The notes beneath the pieces are model-generated. The model saw nothing but the letters and a program-made list of their open reading frames with translations, did no database searches and was not told the origin of the DNA. The position numbers and the translations under genes were made by a program. Below, one piece after another: positions 41,407-51,912 of a stretch of 64,000 nucleotides of DNA. Source of the stretch: Proteus columbae (GTDB taxonomy: Bacteria; Pseudomonadota; Gammaproteobacteria; Enterobacterales; Enterobacteriaceae); contig NZ_NGVR01000009.1 of the NCBI RefSeq assembly GCF_002777965.1, positions 62,387 through 126,386 of the forward strand, given 5' to 3'. Each line of letters begins with the position of its first letter. Position 1 is the first letter of the stretch.

Positions 41407-43728
41407 ATGAAACTAGGATATAAACGGCTTATTGCTGTTATCATTATTTTTTTGCTAGCAACGCCGATTTTAGTCTGGATCGCAGATAAAATTTGGCCTC
41501 TCCCTGATCCTGAACCTCAAATTGCGACTATTGTTACAGCGCAAGATGGTACACCTCTTTGGCGCTTTGCTGATAAAGAAGGGGTATGGCGTTATCATGT
41601 TGAACTCTCTGATGTTTCTCCTGAATATTTAGAAGCTCTAATTGCTTATGAAGATCGCTGGTTTTATCAACATCCCGGTGTTAACCCGATGGCGATATTA
41701 CGTGCAGCATGGCAAAATTTAAGCTCAGGAAGAATAGTGTCAGGCGGAAGTACGTTATCAATGCAAGTGGCTCGTCTTATTGATCCACACTCCCGTACTT
41801 TAGGGGGGAAAATCAAACAACTTTGGCGCACTTTACAATTAGAGTGGTATTACTCAAAAGATGAAATTCTGGAGATCTACCTCAATAGAGCTCCTTTTGG
41901 CGGTACTTTAGAAGGGATTGGTGCAGCAAGTTGGGCTTATTTAGGCAAATCTCCCGCTGATTTATCTGCGGGTGAGGCGACATTAATGGCGGTATTGCCA
42001 CAAGCACCAAGCCGTTTACGACCAGATAGATACCCTGAACGCGCTCAAGTTGCCAGAGATAAAGTATTAGATAGGCTGGCAGAGTATCTAATATGGCCAC
42101 AAGAAAAAGTTGATGAAATCAAAGAAGAGCAGGTTTTATTAGCACCAAGGCAAACACCGCAATTAGCACCATTGCTAGCTCGTCGTATGTATAATGAAAA
42201 GCGAGAGCCTGTTATTACTACAACCATTGATATTAATATTCAACGACAACTCGAAGATATTGCGAATCAATGGAAGTATCAATTAGCGGATAAAACATCC
42301 TTAGCCATCCTAGTTGTTGATCATACGGATATGAGTGTGAAAGGGTATGTCGGTTCTGCTGATTTTAATGACAATTCTCGCTTTGGTCATGTTGATATGA
42401 TTAGTGCATGGCGCTCGCCGGGCTCAACATTAAAGCCATTTATTTATGCACTCGCATTAGATGAAGGGCTTATTCATGCAGAATCACTCTTACAAGATGT
42501 TCCTCGTCAATTTGATAATTATCGTCCTGGTAATTTTGATTCTGGTTTTAATGGTGCGGTCAGTGCCAGTGAAGCACTAAGTCGCTCTTTAAATTTGCCA
42601 GCAGTACAACTTATCGAAGTGTATGGTGCAAAGAAATTCGCAGCAAAATTGCGTCATAACCATCTTGAAATGCGCTTTCCTTATGGCTCAGAGCCAAATT
42701 TAGCGCTGATCTTAGGAGGAACAGCAACACGAATGGATGAGCTTGTTTCCGCCTTTAGTGCATTAGCGAGGCAAGGAAAAACAGCACCGTTACGTTTTAA
42801 ACCGGAACAAATAATAGAAAACCGAGTGTTGATGTCACAAGGAGCGGCATGGATTGTTAGGCGCATATTAGCTGGAGAAGCCAGACCTCGCCCTGATAGT
42901 GCAATTTCACCCATTGTTCCTTTGGCTTGGAAAACAGGGACAAGTTATGGCTATCGGGATGCATGGTCTATCGGTGTGAATGCACGCTATACCATTGGTG
43001 TTTGGGTAGGCAGACCTGATGGAACTCCTGTAGCTGGGCAATTTGGTTTTGCGACGGCTGTCCCTATCATGAATCAGGTCAATAACTTATTAACAGGCTA
43101 TTTCTATCAAAATAAACAAAGACCACCAACGGATTTACGTCCTAATAGTGTAACAGCTGCAACAATCTGTTGGCCGACAGGTAAGGCATTACCTAAAGAA
43201 GATAGTAACTGTAGAGTCAGTCGTCGAAGCTGGATCTTAGATAACACCATTCCGCCAACTTTATTGAATGATAGCCAAGAAGGTATTTTGGGGATCAACG
43301 AAAAAATTTGGTTAGATAATGAAGGTAAACGCACGGGGCCTAATTGTCCTAACGCAGAGTTAAAAGATATTGCTTTATGGCCGATAGCATTAGAAGCATG
43401 GTTGCCTGAAAAAGAGCGCAGAGCAAAACGACTGCCACCAATTTCTGAAACTTGCCCACCAATTAAAGAAGATATTATTCCCTTATTTATCTCGGGTATT
43501 CGTGCGGGGGATTTATTAAGGCCATTACCTGGTGAAACTAATCTCGAAATAACAGTTTCCACACAAGGTGGCAGTGGGATGCAATGGTGGTTTTTAAATG
43601 GTGAGCAAATAGGTAAAACAGAAAATGGGGAAATGTTCTCTTATTTATTAGAGAAACGAGGTAAATACCAACTTTCAGTGCTTGATCTAAGTGGTCAAAC
43701 GGATATGGTTAATTTTATATTTCGTTAA
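41407..43728 (+). CDS. pbpC: Penicillin-binding protein 1C
   Basis: Inner-membrane peptidoglycan synthase of 773 residues. An N-terminal anchor (about 8-27) is followed by the glycosyltransferase domain (EDRWFYQHPGVNP, GGSTLSMQVARL, EIYLNRAPFGG). The transpeptidase domain has SPGSTLKPFIYA with the active serine and WKTGTSYGYRDAW as the KTG motif. A C-terminal BiPBP domain (about 685-773) is typical of PBP1C. The gene follows yfhM, as in E. coli and many proteobacteria. Confidence 0.97.
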   Translation: MKLGYKRLIAVIIIFLLATPILVWIADKIWPLPDPEPQIATIVTAQDGTPLWRFADKEGVWRYHVELSDVSPEYLEALIAYEDRWFYQHPGVNPMAILRAAWQNLSSGRIVSGGSTLSMQVARLIDPHSRTLGGKIKQLWRTLQLEWYYSKDEILEIYLNRAPFGGTLEGIGAASWAYLGKSPADLSAGEATLMAVLPQAPSRLRPDRYPERAQVARDKVLDRLAEYLIWPQEKVDEIKEEQVLLAPRQTPQLAPLLARRMYNEKREPVITTTIDINIQRQLEDIANQWKYQLADKTSLAILVVDHTDMSVKGYVGSADFNDNSRFGHVDMISAWRSPGSTLKPFIYALALDEGLIHAESLLQDVPRQFDNYRPGNFDSGFNGAVSASEALSRSLNLPAVQLIEVYGAKKFAAKLRHNHLEMRFPYGSEPNLALILGGTATRMDELVSAFSALARQGKTAPLRFKPEQIIENRVLMSQGAAWIVRRILAGEARPRPDSAISPIVPLAWKTGTSYGYRDAWSIGVNARYTIGVWVGRPDGTPVAGQFGFATAVPIMNQVNNLLTGYFYQNKQRPPTDLRPNSVTAATICWPTGKALPKEDSNCRVSRRSWILDNTIPPTLLNDSQEGILGINEKIWLDNEGKRTGPNCPNAELKDIALWPIALEAWLPEKERRAKRLPPISETCPPIKEDIIPLFISGIRAGDLLRPLPGETNLEITVSTQGGSGMQWWFLNGEQIGKTENGEMFSYLLEKRGKYQLSVLDLSGQTDMVNFIFR

Positions 43729-44070
43729 ACTAAAAAGATGAAATAAACGAGAACTGAGAGTTTTTTCACTAAAATAGGCTTTTTAATAAAATAAAGAGAC
43801 TATTTATCAAGTGTCATTTCGGTTCTTTTTTATTCTTATTTTCAAGTTTGAACATGGAATACGTCAAAAATGTGATTAGATCGATAATTTATAACTTTTT
43901 TGCCACAGTTTTTTAAAAAAAAGGATATTCAATCTGTGCAATTCATTTTTATCCTCCTATAATCGAGCCCTATTTTTTGCAGGGAATGCGGTTTTTGATT
44001 CGTTTTTCCATGATCTGCGATAAAAGAGATAACAAAAGTTATCATTAATAAAATAATTTAGAGGTAAGAC
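43729..44070. other. AT-rich region upstream of ndk
   Basis: 342 bases without a gene. A TATAAT box lies at 43958-43963, with a weak -35 (TGTGCA, 43935-43940), and is the likely ndk promoter, leaving a leader of about 100 bases. Nothing else could be supported. Confidence 0.5.
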
Positions 44071-44496
44071 ATGGCTATTCAGCGCACATTTTCTATTATC
44101 AAACCAAACGCAGTGAAAAAAAATGTTATCGGTGCTATTTATCACCGTTTTGAAAGTGCTGGTTTTAGCATCATTGGCGCTAAAATGTTGCATTTAACGC
44201 GCGAACAAGCTGAAGGGTTTTATGAAGAACACAAAGGCCGTCCTTTCTTTGACGGTTTAGTTGAATTTATGACTTCTGGCCCAATCATGGTTCAAGTGTT
44301 AGAAGGTGAAAATGCGATTCAACGTCATCGTGATCTGATGGGCGCAACTAACCCAGACAACGCATTAGCGGGTACATTACGCGCTGACTACGCTGATAGC
44401 TTTACTGAAAATGCGGTACACGGTTCAGATTCAGAAGCTTCTGCTGCGCGTGAAATTGCATACTTCTTCACTGAAAACGAAGTTTGCGCGCGCTAA
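44071..44496 (+). CDS. ndk: Nucleoside diphosphate kinase
   Basis: Balances nucleoside triphosphate pools by phosphate transfer through His117 in [13 protein letters not shown]. The 141-residue protein has the family N-terminus [25 protein letters not shown] precedes the start. It has its own promoter region and a strong terminator. Confidence 0.98.
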   Translation: MAIQRTFSIIKPNAVKKNVIGAIYHRFESAGFSIIGAKMLHLTREQAEGFYEEHKGRPFFDGLVEFMTSGPIMVQVLEGENAIQRHRDLMGATNPDNALAGTLRADYADSFTENAVHGSDSEASAAREIAYFFTENEVCAR

Positions 44497-44534
44497 TTTA
44501 TTAGCATCTCTACGCGAAAAACAGTACAATGCGA

Positions 44535-44567
44535 CGCCCTGTTTGATAATTAACAGGGCGTTTTTTA
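44535..44567 (+). terminator. ndk intrinsic terminator
   Basis: CGCCCTGTT (44535-44543) pairs with AACAGGGCG (44552-44560), followed by TTTTTT. Confidence 0.93.
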
Positions 44568-44652
44568 TTATTGTTTAATTATACAAATATATAAGTATCC
44601 CATTAGCATCAATGCTAATGCAGGCCGCATAGTGTAACAACGAGGCAATGTC

Positions 44653-45834
44653 ATGACCCAATCTACCACTCCAGCGCCAAGCGCTTCTGTCGCTGTTTCT
44701 AAAGAAAATACTGTGAATCAAAAAACTAAAATTAATCTGTTAGATTTAAATCGTAAACAGATGCGTGAGCTTTTTGTCTCTATGGGCGAAAAACCGTTCC
44801 GTGCTGACCAAATTATGAAGTGGATGTACCACTACTGTTATGACGATTTTGATCAAATGACAGATATCAACAAGGTGTTACGCAATAAATTAAAAGAAAT
44901 TGCTGAAATTAAAGCACCTGAAGTTTCTGAAGAACAACGTTCAACAGATGGCACGATTAAATGGGCAATTAAAGTTGGCGATCAACAAGTAGAAACTGTG
45001 TACATTCCAGAAGATGATCGCGCAACATTATGTGTTTCTTCGCAAGTGGGTTGTGCTTTAGAGTGTAAATTCTGTTCAACTGCACAGCAAGGTTTTAACC
45101 GTAACTTGAAAGTCTCTGAAATTATTGGGCAAGTTTGGCGTGCAGCTAAAATTATTGGCTCATTAAAAGAGACAGGCCGTCGTCCTATTACTAACGTCGT
45201 GATGATGGGAATGGGTGAGCCATTACTGAATTTAAATAATGTTATTCCAGCACTTGAAATCATGATGGATGATTTTGGTTTTGGTCTATCTAAACGTCGT
45301 GTCACTGTTTCTACATCAGGTGTTGTACCTGCATTAGATAAATTAGGTGATGCTGTTGACGTAGCTTTAGCCATTTCATTGCATGCACCAACTGATGAAA
45401 TTCGTGATGAAATCGTTCCAATTAACAAGAAATACAATATTGAAATGTTTCTTGAAGGTGTTCGCCGTTATATTGCTAAATCAAACGCGAACCAAGGACG
45501 AGTGACTATTGAGTATGTCATGCTTGATCATATTAATGACAGCACAGACCAAGCTCACCAATTAGCAGAGCTTTTAAAAGACACGCCGTGTAAAATTAAC
45601 TTAATTCCATGGAACCCGTTCCCAGGTGCGCCATATGGACGTAGTTCTAATAGCCGTATTGACCGTTTCTCTAAAGTATTAATGGAATATGGCTTTACGA
45701 CGATTGTACGTAAAACCCGTGGCGATGATATTGATGCGGCTTGTGGACAATTAGCAGGTGATGTTATTGACCGTACAAAACGCACACTGAAAAAACGCCA
45801 ACAAGGTGAACTAATTTCAGTAAAAGCAGTCTGA
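44653..45834 (+). CDS. rlmN: 23S rRNA/tRNA adenine-C2 methyltransferase
   Basis: Radical-SAM enzyme of 393 residues that methylates A2503 of 23S rRNA and A37 of some tRNAs. The [4Fe-4S] ligands are in [18 protein letters not shown]. The catalytic cysteine that forms the enzyme-RNA intermediate is in [13 protein letters not shown]. The first 25 residues are variable. It opens the rlmN-pilW-rodZ-ispG block conserved in enterobacteria. Confidence 0.97.
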   Translation: MTQSTTPAPSASVAVSKENTVNQKTKINLLDLNRKQMRELFVSMGEKPFRADQIMKWMYHYCYDDFDQMTDINKVLRNKLKEIAEIKAPEVSEEQRSTDGTIKWAIKVGDQQVETVYIPEDDRATLCVSSQVGCALECKFCSTAQQGFNRNLKVSEIIGQVWRAAKIIGSLKETGRRPITNVVMMGMGEPLLNLNNVIPALEIMMDDFGFGLSKRRVTVSTSGVVPALDKLGDAVDVALAISLHAPTDEIRDEIVPINKKYNIEMFLEGVRRYIAKSNANQGRVTIEYVMLDHINDSTDQAHQLAELLKDTPCKINLIPWNPFPGAPYGRSSNSRIDRFSKVLMEYGFTTIVRKTRGDDIDAACGQLAGDVIDRTKRTLKKRQQGELISVKAV

Positions 45835-45922
45835 TACAGTTGGATATCTCTTTCTTTGTGAAGTGTATTACATAATTACAATGTAGAGAGAACATGGATG
45901 AACATATTTGAGGAATAAAACG

Positions 45923-46357
45923 ATGATAAGGATATCATCAGTAGTTATAACTATTGGCTTGATGTTATTGACACTTGGTTGTCAATCATCAGCCAATCAA
46001 GAACGTGTTGCAGTGTCTACACGTTTACAATTAGGTGATGCTTATTTAGCTGAAAGACAATATCAAATAGCGCAATATCATTTTCAAAAAGTGTTATCGG
46101 TGATGCCAAATCACCCTGACGCGAATTTAGGAATGGCGTTAACATCGCAGTTATTGGGAAATTCTATTCAAGCGTTAGATTATTACAAATTAGCGATGAA
46201 CTCGAAGCCAGTAAATGTTAATGTATTAAGGCTTTATGGTAATTTCCTTTGTGAACAAAAACTATTAAACAATAATAGTGTGTTAATTGAGGATATACCG
46301 CCAGATTATTTGGTCTGTCAGCAAAGTGATAATAAAATATCAAAAAGTTCGCGGTGA
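45923..46357 (+). CDS. pilW: Shortened PilW/PilF-like TPR lipoprotein
   Basis: Lipoprotein of 144 residues with lipobox LTLGC (Cys20). TPR repeats lie at about 34-67 (QLGDAYLAERQYQIAQYHFQ) and 68-101, and a third begins near RLYGNFLCEQ and is cut short. PilF/PilW proteins are normally about 250 residues, so roughly the last 100 are missing; only 74 bases separate the stop from rodZ. The start at 45923 has GAGGA eight bases upstream. PilW helps localise type IV pilus secretin elsewhere, but no type IV pilus genes are in the window. Confidence 0.8.
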   Translation: MIRISSVVITIGLMLLTLGCQSSANQERVAVSTRLQLGDAYLAERQYQIAQYHFQKVLSVMPNHPDANLGMALTSQLLGNSIQALDYYKLAMNSKPVNVNVLRLYGNFLCEQKLLNNNSVLIEDIPPDYLVCQQSDNKISKSSR

Positions 46358-46431
46358 TACGTTAAGGTACTTTGTGCTTTTGCGATTTCATCAATGTTAA
46401 ACATCCAATAGCCACAGTGCCTAGATTGCTA

Positions 46432-47400
46432 ATGAATACTGAAAACAAAACCGAAGAAGTGAAATTAACAGCAGGTCAACTTTTACGTCAGGCACGAGAA
46501 AAAGTAGGGCTAACACAACAAACTGTTGCTGATCGACTTTGTTTGAAGTTATCAACAGTGCGCGACATTGAAACAGATTCTGTTTCTTCTGATATTGCAC
46601 CCACATTTTTACGCGGATACATGCGTTCTTATGCTAAGTTAGTTGGCGTTCCTGAAAAAGATATCTTGGGTTTTATTAACCAACAAGCTCCTGTCAAACA
46701 AATTAGAATGACAACCACTCAAAATTACTCATTAGGCAAACGTCATAAAAAACGTGAAGGTTGGCTGATGAAAATCACATGGGTGATTTTGATTGTTATG
46801 GTTGCCCTTGTGGGGGTTTGGTGGTGGCAAGGTCATCAAGCTGATCAACAAGAATTAGTCTCTATGGCATCTCAAGACGTAGGGCAAAATAGTACACAAG
46901 AAACCCCCAACACGATAGATCCTCCTATAGCAACCTTAGATAATACGTCAACATCTGAAGGTGATAATTTACAAGTATCTGCGTCGCCATTAGTCGATAA
47001 TCAGGCGAATAATGTTGCTACATCACCAACGACTGAAACGACGTCACCAGAACCAACAGAAGTGAGAACGGTTCCACTACCAGTATCACCTCTAACAACA
47101 TCAACAACTTCTCGAGCAAATTCAACGCAAGAATCTACCTCATCGGAAGCTCCTGCTATTGCGAATCAATTGGTTCTTATGTTTGATGGTGAATGTTGGT
47201 TAGAAGTTCGTAATGCTCAAAATAAAGTCTTATTTAATGGTATTAAGAAAGCGGGTGATCGTTTGGAATTTGATGGTGAGCAACCTTATAAACTAAAAAT
47301 AGGCGCACCTTCTGTTACTCGCTTACAGTTTAATGGTGAATCTGTTGATTTAAGCCGTTTTACTGGAAAAATAGCAAAAATAACAGTACCGAGCGCTTAA
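46432..47400 (+). CDS. rodZ: Cytoskeleton protein RodZ
   Basis: Bitopic membrane protein of 322 residues that links MreB to the wall-elongation machinery and sets rod shape. A Cro/CI-type helix-turn-helix (about 15-80, LRQAREKVGLTQQTVADRL) is followed by a basic juxtamembrane segment (GKRHKKREGWLM) and a single transmembrane helix (about 112-130). A Ser/Thr/Pro-rich periplasmic linker and the beta-domain (FDGECWLEVRNAQNKVLFNG) complete it. The start at 46432 (MNTENKTEE) follows E. coli; in-frame codons upstream are not conserved. Confidence 0.96.
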   Translation: MNTENKTEEVKLTAGQLLRQAREKVGLTQQTVADRLCLKLSTVRDIETDSVSSDIAPTFLRGYMRSYAKLVGVPEKDILGFINQQAPVKQIRMTTTQNYSLGKRHKKREGWLMKITWVILIVMVALVGVWWWQGHQADQQELVSMASQDVGQNSTQETPNTIDPPIATLDNTSTSEGDNLQVSASPLVDNQANNVATSPTTETTSPEPTEVRTVPLPVSPLTTSTTSRANSTQESTSSEAPAIANQLVLMFDGECWLEVRNAQNKVLFNGIKKAGDRLEFDGEQPYKLKIGAPSVTRLQFNGESVDLSRFTGKIAKITVPSA

Positions 47401-47447
47401 TCTGACTACACATTTGAGCAAGCATGGAAGCATGGGAGAATTAATCA

Positions 47448-48569
47448 ATGCATAAAGAATCACCTATTATTCGTCGCAAATCGACACGAATTTATGTGGG
47501 CAATGTACCTATTGGCGATGGTGCTCCTATCGCAGTACAGTCGATGACGAATACACGAACGACAGACGTAGATGCGACTGTTCGCCAGATAAAATCTCTG
47601 GAACGTGTAGGGGTGGATATTGTTCGTGTTTCTATACCTACAATGGATGCTGCGGAAGCATTCAAATTAATTAAGCAACAAGTCAATGTGCCTTTAGTCG
47701 CTGATATTCATTTTGACTATCGCATCGCTTTAAAAGTCGCTGAATATGGTGTTGATTGCTTACGTATCAATCCGGGTAATATTGGTAGTGAAGAACGCAT
47801 TCGCCAGGTTGTTGATTGTGCTCGTCACAACAATATTCCTATTCGCATTGGCGTAAACGGCGGTTCACTTGAAAAAGATATTCAAGAGAAATACGGCGAA
47901 CCTACACCAGAAGCATTGGTGGAATCAGCAATGCGCCATGTTGATATTCTTGAACGACTCAATTTCGATCAATTCAAGATAAGCGTTAAAGCTTCTGATG
48001 TTTTCCTTGCTGTTGATTCTTACCGTTTATTAGCGAAAAAAATAGATCAACCTCTACATCTTGGGATCACCGAAGCGGGTGGCGCAAGAGCGGGATCGGT
48101 TAAATCTGCGATTGGCCTTGGGATCTTATTATCAGAAGGTATCGGCGATACATTAAGGATCTCATTAGCTGCGGATCCAGTTGAAGAAGTTAAAGTTGGT
48201 TTCGATATTCTCAAATCCTTACGTATTCGTTCTCGCGGAATTAACTTTATTGCTTGTCCAACCTGTTCCCGTCAAGAATTTGATGTTATTGGAACAGTCA
48301 ACGAACTAGAGCAACGTTTGGAAGATATCATCACACCTATGGATGTTTCTATTATTGGTTGTGTTGTTAATGGTCCGGGCGAAGCTGAAGTTTCAACGTT
48401 AGGTGTAACTGGCGCTAAAACACGCAGTGGTTTTTATGAAGATGGCGTGAGACAAAAAGAGCGTCTTGATAACGTTAATATGATTGATTTATTAGAAGCC
48501 AAAATTCGTGCTAAAGCATCAATGCTTGATGACAGTATGCGTATAAACATAAATCAATTGAACAAATAA
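47448..48569 (+). CDS. ispG: HMB-PP synthase (IspG/GcpE)
   Basis: [4Fe-4S] enzyme of 373 residues for the penultimate step of the MEP isoprenoid pathway, converting MEcPP to HMBPP. It has the expected start [20 protein letters not shown]. Cluster ligands are in [13 protein letters not shown] (two Cys) and [13 protein letters not shown], plus a glutamate. It depends on Fe-S supply from the isc cluster. A terminator follows it. Confidence 0.98.
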   Translation: MHKESPIIRRKSTRIYVGNVPIGDGAPIAVQSMTNTRTTDVDATVRQIKSLERVGVDIVRVSIPTMDAAEAFKLIKQQVNVPLVADIHFDYRIALKVAEYGVDCLRINPGNIGSEERIRQVVDCARHNNIPIRIGVNGGSLEKDIQEKYGEPTPEALVESAMRHVDILERLNFDQFKISVKASDVFLAVDSYRLLAKKIDQPLHLGITEAGGARAGSVKSAIGLGILLSEGIGDTLRISLAADPVEEVKVGFDILKSLRIRSRGINFIACPTCSRQEFDVIGTVNELEQRLEDIITPMDVSIIGCVVNGPGEAEVSTLGVTGAKTRSGFYEDGVRQKERLDNVNMIDLLEAKIRAKASMLDDSMRININQLNK

Positions 48570-48576
48570 CGCTCAA

Positions 48577-48610
48577 AAAACTGGCTCATTAATCAATGAG
48601 CCAGTTTTAC
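48577..48610 (+). terminator. ispG intrinsic terminator
   Basis: AAAACTGGCTCATT (48577-48590) pairs with AATGAGCCAGTTTT (48595-48608) around the AATC loop. A 14-bp stem whose last bases form the U-tract. Confidence 0.9.
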
Positions 48611-48691
48611 TATTGATTTCACATTGAATACTGATTGATTTCGCTTCTATAATCAGCCTAACAATCAATTAATAACTATTAGAGAAGAAAA

Positions 48692-49975
48692 GTGGCACAA
48701 AAAATCCAAGCCATTCGTGGTATGAACGACTATCTACCTGCTGACACTCGTGTATGGCAGAAAATTGAAAATACGCTAAAACAAATTTTAGCGGGTTACG
48801 GCTTTAGTGAAATCAGAACACCTATCGTAGAGCATACCCCTCTATTTCAGCGAGCAATTGGTGAAGTGACCGATGTTGTTGAAAAAGAAATGTATACTTT
48901 TACCGATCGTGGCGAAGATGCCCAAAGTCTGACATTACGCCCAGAAAATACAGCCGGTTGTGTTCGTGCAGGTATCGAGCATGGCTTGCTTTATAATCAA
49001 GAACAACGTTTATGGTATTTAGGGCCAATGTTCCGTTATGAGCGTCCTCAAAAAGGTCGTTATCGTCAATTCCACCAGTTAGGTGCAGAGGTCTTTGGTC
49101 TACAAGGCCCAGATATTGATGCGGAATTAATTATGCTAACTGCGCGCTGGTGGAAAGCGTTAGGCATTGCAGAACACGTAACATTAGAACTTAACTCTAT
49201 TGGTTCATTAGAAGCGCGTGCTAAATATCGTGAAGCATTAGTTGCTTTCTTAGAGCAGCATGTAGATAAGTTAGATGAAGACTGCAAACGTCGTATGTAT
49301 TCTAACCCATTACGTGTTTTAGACTCAAAAAATCCTGAAATTCAGACTTTATTGAATGATGCGCCTGAACTTTTCGATTATCTTGATGACGAATCAAGAG
49401 CGCACTTTGATGGTCTTTGTGCCTTATTGGATGCTGTCGGTATTACATATCGTGTTAATCAGCGTTTAGTTCGTGGTTTAGACTATTATAACCGTACTGT
49501 TTTTGAGTGGGTGACCAGCGCATTAGGTTCACAAGGAACAGTGTGCGCAGGTGGCCGTTATGATGGTCTTGTGAAACAACTTGGTGGACATCCAACTCCC
49601 GCAGTTGGTTTTGCTATGGGAATGGAGCGCATGATCTTATTAGTTCAAGCGGTTAACCCTGAATTTGTTGCAGATACTAATGTCGCTGATGTTTATCTCG
49701 CTTCATTTGGTGAAAAGAGCCAAAGCGCAGCACTAATGCTGGCGGAAGAAATTCGTGATCAATTACCTACATTACGTTTAATGACGAATCATGGTAATGG
49801 TAACTTTAAAAAGCAGTTAGGACGTGCTGATAAACAAGGCGCTAAAATTGCTCTGATTTTAGGCGAAGATGAAATTAATGCTGGCACTGTTGCAGTGAAA
49901 GATTTGCGTTCAGGGGAACAAACAATCGTTGCTCGCAATGACCTCGCTCAGCAATTGACTCTGTTATTAGGTTAA
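48692..49975 (+). CDS. hisS: Histidyl-tRNA synthetase
   Basis: Class II synthetase of 427 residues that charges tRNA-His. It shows motif 2 ([21 protein letters not shown]), the histidine-specific [14 protein letters not shown] and [14 protein letters not shown], and motif 3 ([11 protein letters not shown]). The start is the GTG at 48692 ([15 protein letters not shown]). It begins a hisS-yfgM-bamB-der run with short gaps up to the terminator after bamB. Confidence 0.98.
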   Translation: MAQKIQAIRGMNDYLPADTRVWQKIENTLKQILAGYGFSEIRTPIVEHTPLFQRAIGEVTDVVEKEMYTFTDRGEDAQSLTLRPENTAGCVRAGIEHGLLYNQEQRLWYLGPMFRYERPQKGRYRQFHQLGAEVFGLQGPDIDAELIMLTARWWKALGIAEHVTLELNSIGSLEARAKYREALVAFLEQHVDKLDEDCKRRMYSNPLRVLDSKNPEIQTLLNDAPELFDYLDDESRAHFDGLCALLDAVGITYRVNQRLVRGLDYYNRTVFEWVTSALGSQGTVCAGGRYDGLVKQLGGHPTPAVGFAMGMERMILLVQAVNPEFVADTNVADVYLASFGEKSQSAALMLAEEIRDQLPTLRLMTNHGNGNFKKQLGRADKQGAKIALILGEDEINAGTVAVKDLRSGEQTIVARNDLAQQLTLLLG

Positions 49976-49985
49976 GGAGAGACTT

Positions 49986-50606
49986 GTGGAAGTTTATAGC
50001 ACCGAAAACGAACAAGTTGATGCAATTAAACAGTTCTTTAAAAACTACGGTTTAACTATTGTTTTAGCCGCTGTTATTGGTTTTGGTGGTGTGTTTGGTT
50101 GGAAATATTGGCAATCACATCAAACAAATCGTCTGCAAGAAAGTGCAGGTGCTTTTGCAACAGTCAGTGAGGCACTTGCTAAGCCTACGCCTGAAAATAT
50201 TGCATTAGCTGAAAAGTTTGTTACTGAAACGAATGATATTTATGGCGCTTTAGCTTCATTAGAGCTAGCCCAAATCGCTATCGATGCTAATGATTTAGTC
50301 AGTGGTGAACGTCATCTAACGAATGCTGTGGCAAAAGTAAAAAATGATGCATTTGCAGATATGCTTAATCTTCGTTTAGCTCGCGTACAATTAGCATTAG
50401 ATAAAACAGATGCTGCTTTAGTTTCGTTAGAGCAAGTGAAAGGCAAAGCATGGAATGGAATGAAAAATTATATCCGTGGTGATGTCTTAGCGAAAAAAGG
50501 CGATAACACAGGTGCAACAGCCGCTTATCGTAGCGCATTAACTGATGAAAATGCGGGTGCTATTCGCTCACTGGTTGAACTTAAACTCAATAATTTATCC
50601 AATTAA
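49986..50606 (+). CDS. yfgM: SecYEG-associated chaperone-like protein YfgM
   Basis: Inner-membrane protein of 206 residues. A short cytoplasmic N-terminus is followed by one transmembrane helix (about 23-42, TIVLAAVIGFGGVFGWKYW) and a periplasmic TPR-like domain. In E. coli it binds PpiD and the SecYEG translocon. The start is a GTG at 49986 with GGAGAG upstream, ten bases after hisS. bamB follows 14 bases later. Confidence 0.94.
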   Translation: MEVYSTENEQVDAIKQFFKNYGLTIVLAAVIGFGGVFGWKYWQSHQTNRLQESAGAFATVSEALAKPTPENIALAEKFVTETNDIYGALASLELAQIAIDANDLVSGERHLTNAVAKVKNDAFADMLNLRLARVQLALDKTDAALVSLEQVKGKAWNGMKNYIRGDVLAKKGDNTGATAAYRSALTDENAGAIRSLVELKLNNLSN

Positions 50607-50620
50607 AGGGATCTTCAGAC

Positions 50621-51793
50621 ATGCAACTGCGTAAAACTCTCCTGGTTGGTCTACTAGCATCTGCTTTGTTGGCAGGATGTTCTAGTGAACAGGATAATGT
50701 GACAATGTCTCCATTGCCTGAGGTGCAAAGCCAATTTACACCTAGAGCTGTTTGGGACAAATCAGTTGGAAATGGTATTGGTAAATACTATTCTCACTTG
50801 TCACCGACATGGGATAGCGCAGCTGTTTATGTCGCTGATCGCCATGGTTTAGTTAAAGCATTAGATGTAGAAACAGGTAAAGAGCTTTGGTCACAAGATC
50901 TCTCTATTAAAACCGGTTTTCTTTCATCCAATGAGTCTGCATTACTTTCTGGTGGGTTAACAGTTTCAGGTACTCGCGTTTTTGTGGGAACTGAAAAAGC
51001 GAAAGTATATGCACTGAATACTGAAGATGGTTCCATTGATTGGGAAACAGATGTTGCTGGTGAAGCCATTTCAAAACCTGTTGTTAGTGATGGCTTAGTC
51101 CTTATTCATACTAGTAATGGTATGTTGCAAGGACTCGACTTATTAAGTGGTGAGATTTCTTGGACTATTAACTTAGACACGCCATCATTATCTCTTCGTG
51201 GTGAGTCTGCACCTGCTGTTGCTTACGGTGCTGCTATTATTGGTGCAGATAATGGCCGTGTCAGTGCAGTTGTTCTTTCTCAAGGACAGTTGATTTGGCA
51301 ACAAAATATTTCACAAATTAAAGGCTCTACTGAAATTAGCCGATTAAATGATGTGGATATTACACCGATTATTGATGAAAATACTGTTTATGCAATGGCG
51401 TATAACGGCAACTTAGTTAGCCTTGATATGCGTTCTGGACAAATCCTTTGGAAACGTGAGTTAGGCTCAGTCAATGATATGGTACTGTTGGGTGATAATC
51501 TTTACCTTGTTGACCAAAATGACAGAGTTTTATCTGTTCGTAAGTCTGATGGTGTGACATTATGGACACAAGAAGATTTATTGCATCGCAATTTAACTGC
51601 TCCGGCTATTTTTGATGGCTATTTAGTGGTTGGTGATGCAGAAGGTTATCTCCATTGGATTGATACCAACACAGGTAAATTTATTGCACAAAACCAAGTG
51701 AACAGTTCAGGTTTATTAAGCCGCCCTCAAGCGGTACAAGATAAACTGATGATCCAAGCTCGTGACGGTAAGCTTTATCTTTATAGTCGGTAA
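50621..51793 (+). CDS. bamB: Outer-membrane assembly lipoprotein BamB
   Basis: Lipoprotein of 390 residues in the BAM complex that inserts beta-barrel proteins into the outer membrane. The signal peptide ends in the lipobox LLAGC with Cys20. Repeated WD/PQQ-like blades form an eight-bladed propeller, seen as recurring GKELWSQDL, GSIDWETDV, GEISWTINL, GQLIWQQNI and GQILWKREL. A strong terminator follows. Confidence 0.97.
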   Translation: MQLRKTLLVGLLASALLAGCSSEQDNVTMSPLPEVQSQFTPRAVWDKSVGNGIGKYYSHLSPTWDSAAVYVADRHGLVKALDVETGKELWSQDLSIKTGFLSSNESALLSGGLTVSGTRVFVGTEKAKVYALNTEDGSIDWETDVAGEAISKPVVSDGLVLIHTSNGMLQGLDLLSGEISWTINLDTPSLSLRGESAPAVAYGAAIIGADNGRVSAVVLSQGQLIWQQNISQIKGSTEISRLNDVDITPIIDENTVYAMAYNGNLVSLDMRSGQILWKRELGSVNDMVLLGDNLYLVDQNDRVLSVRKSDGVTLWTQEDLLHRNLTAPAIFDGYLVVGDAEGYLHWIDTNTGKFIAQNQVNSSGLLSRPQAVQDKLMIQARDGKLYLYSR

Positions 51794-51820
51794 TTAATTG
51801 CTGACAAATCTATTTATTTT

Positions 51821-51849
51821 ACGGCTCCTTTAAAGGAGCCGTTTCGTCT
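51821..51849 (+). terminator. bamB intrinsic terminator
   Basis: ACGGCTCCTTT and AAAGGAGCCGT form a perfect 22-base palindrome (51821-51842), followed by TTCGTCTTTTT. Confidence 0.85.
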
Positions 51850-51912
51850 TTTTAGTAATTACATGTAAAATACAATCAGATTTGTGATTGTATTTTTATG
51901 AGGCATCAAAAA

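Noticed and set aside
43107-43562. 151-codon minus-strand frame inside pbpC
   Set aside because: Antisense shadow of a well-conserved gene, with no start signals.
44982-45437. 151-codon minus-strand frame inside rlmN
   Set aside because: Antisense shadow of the radical-SAM core; no supporting features.
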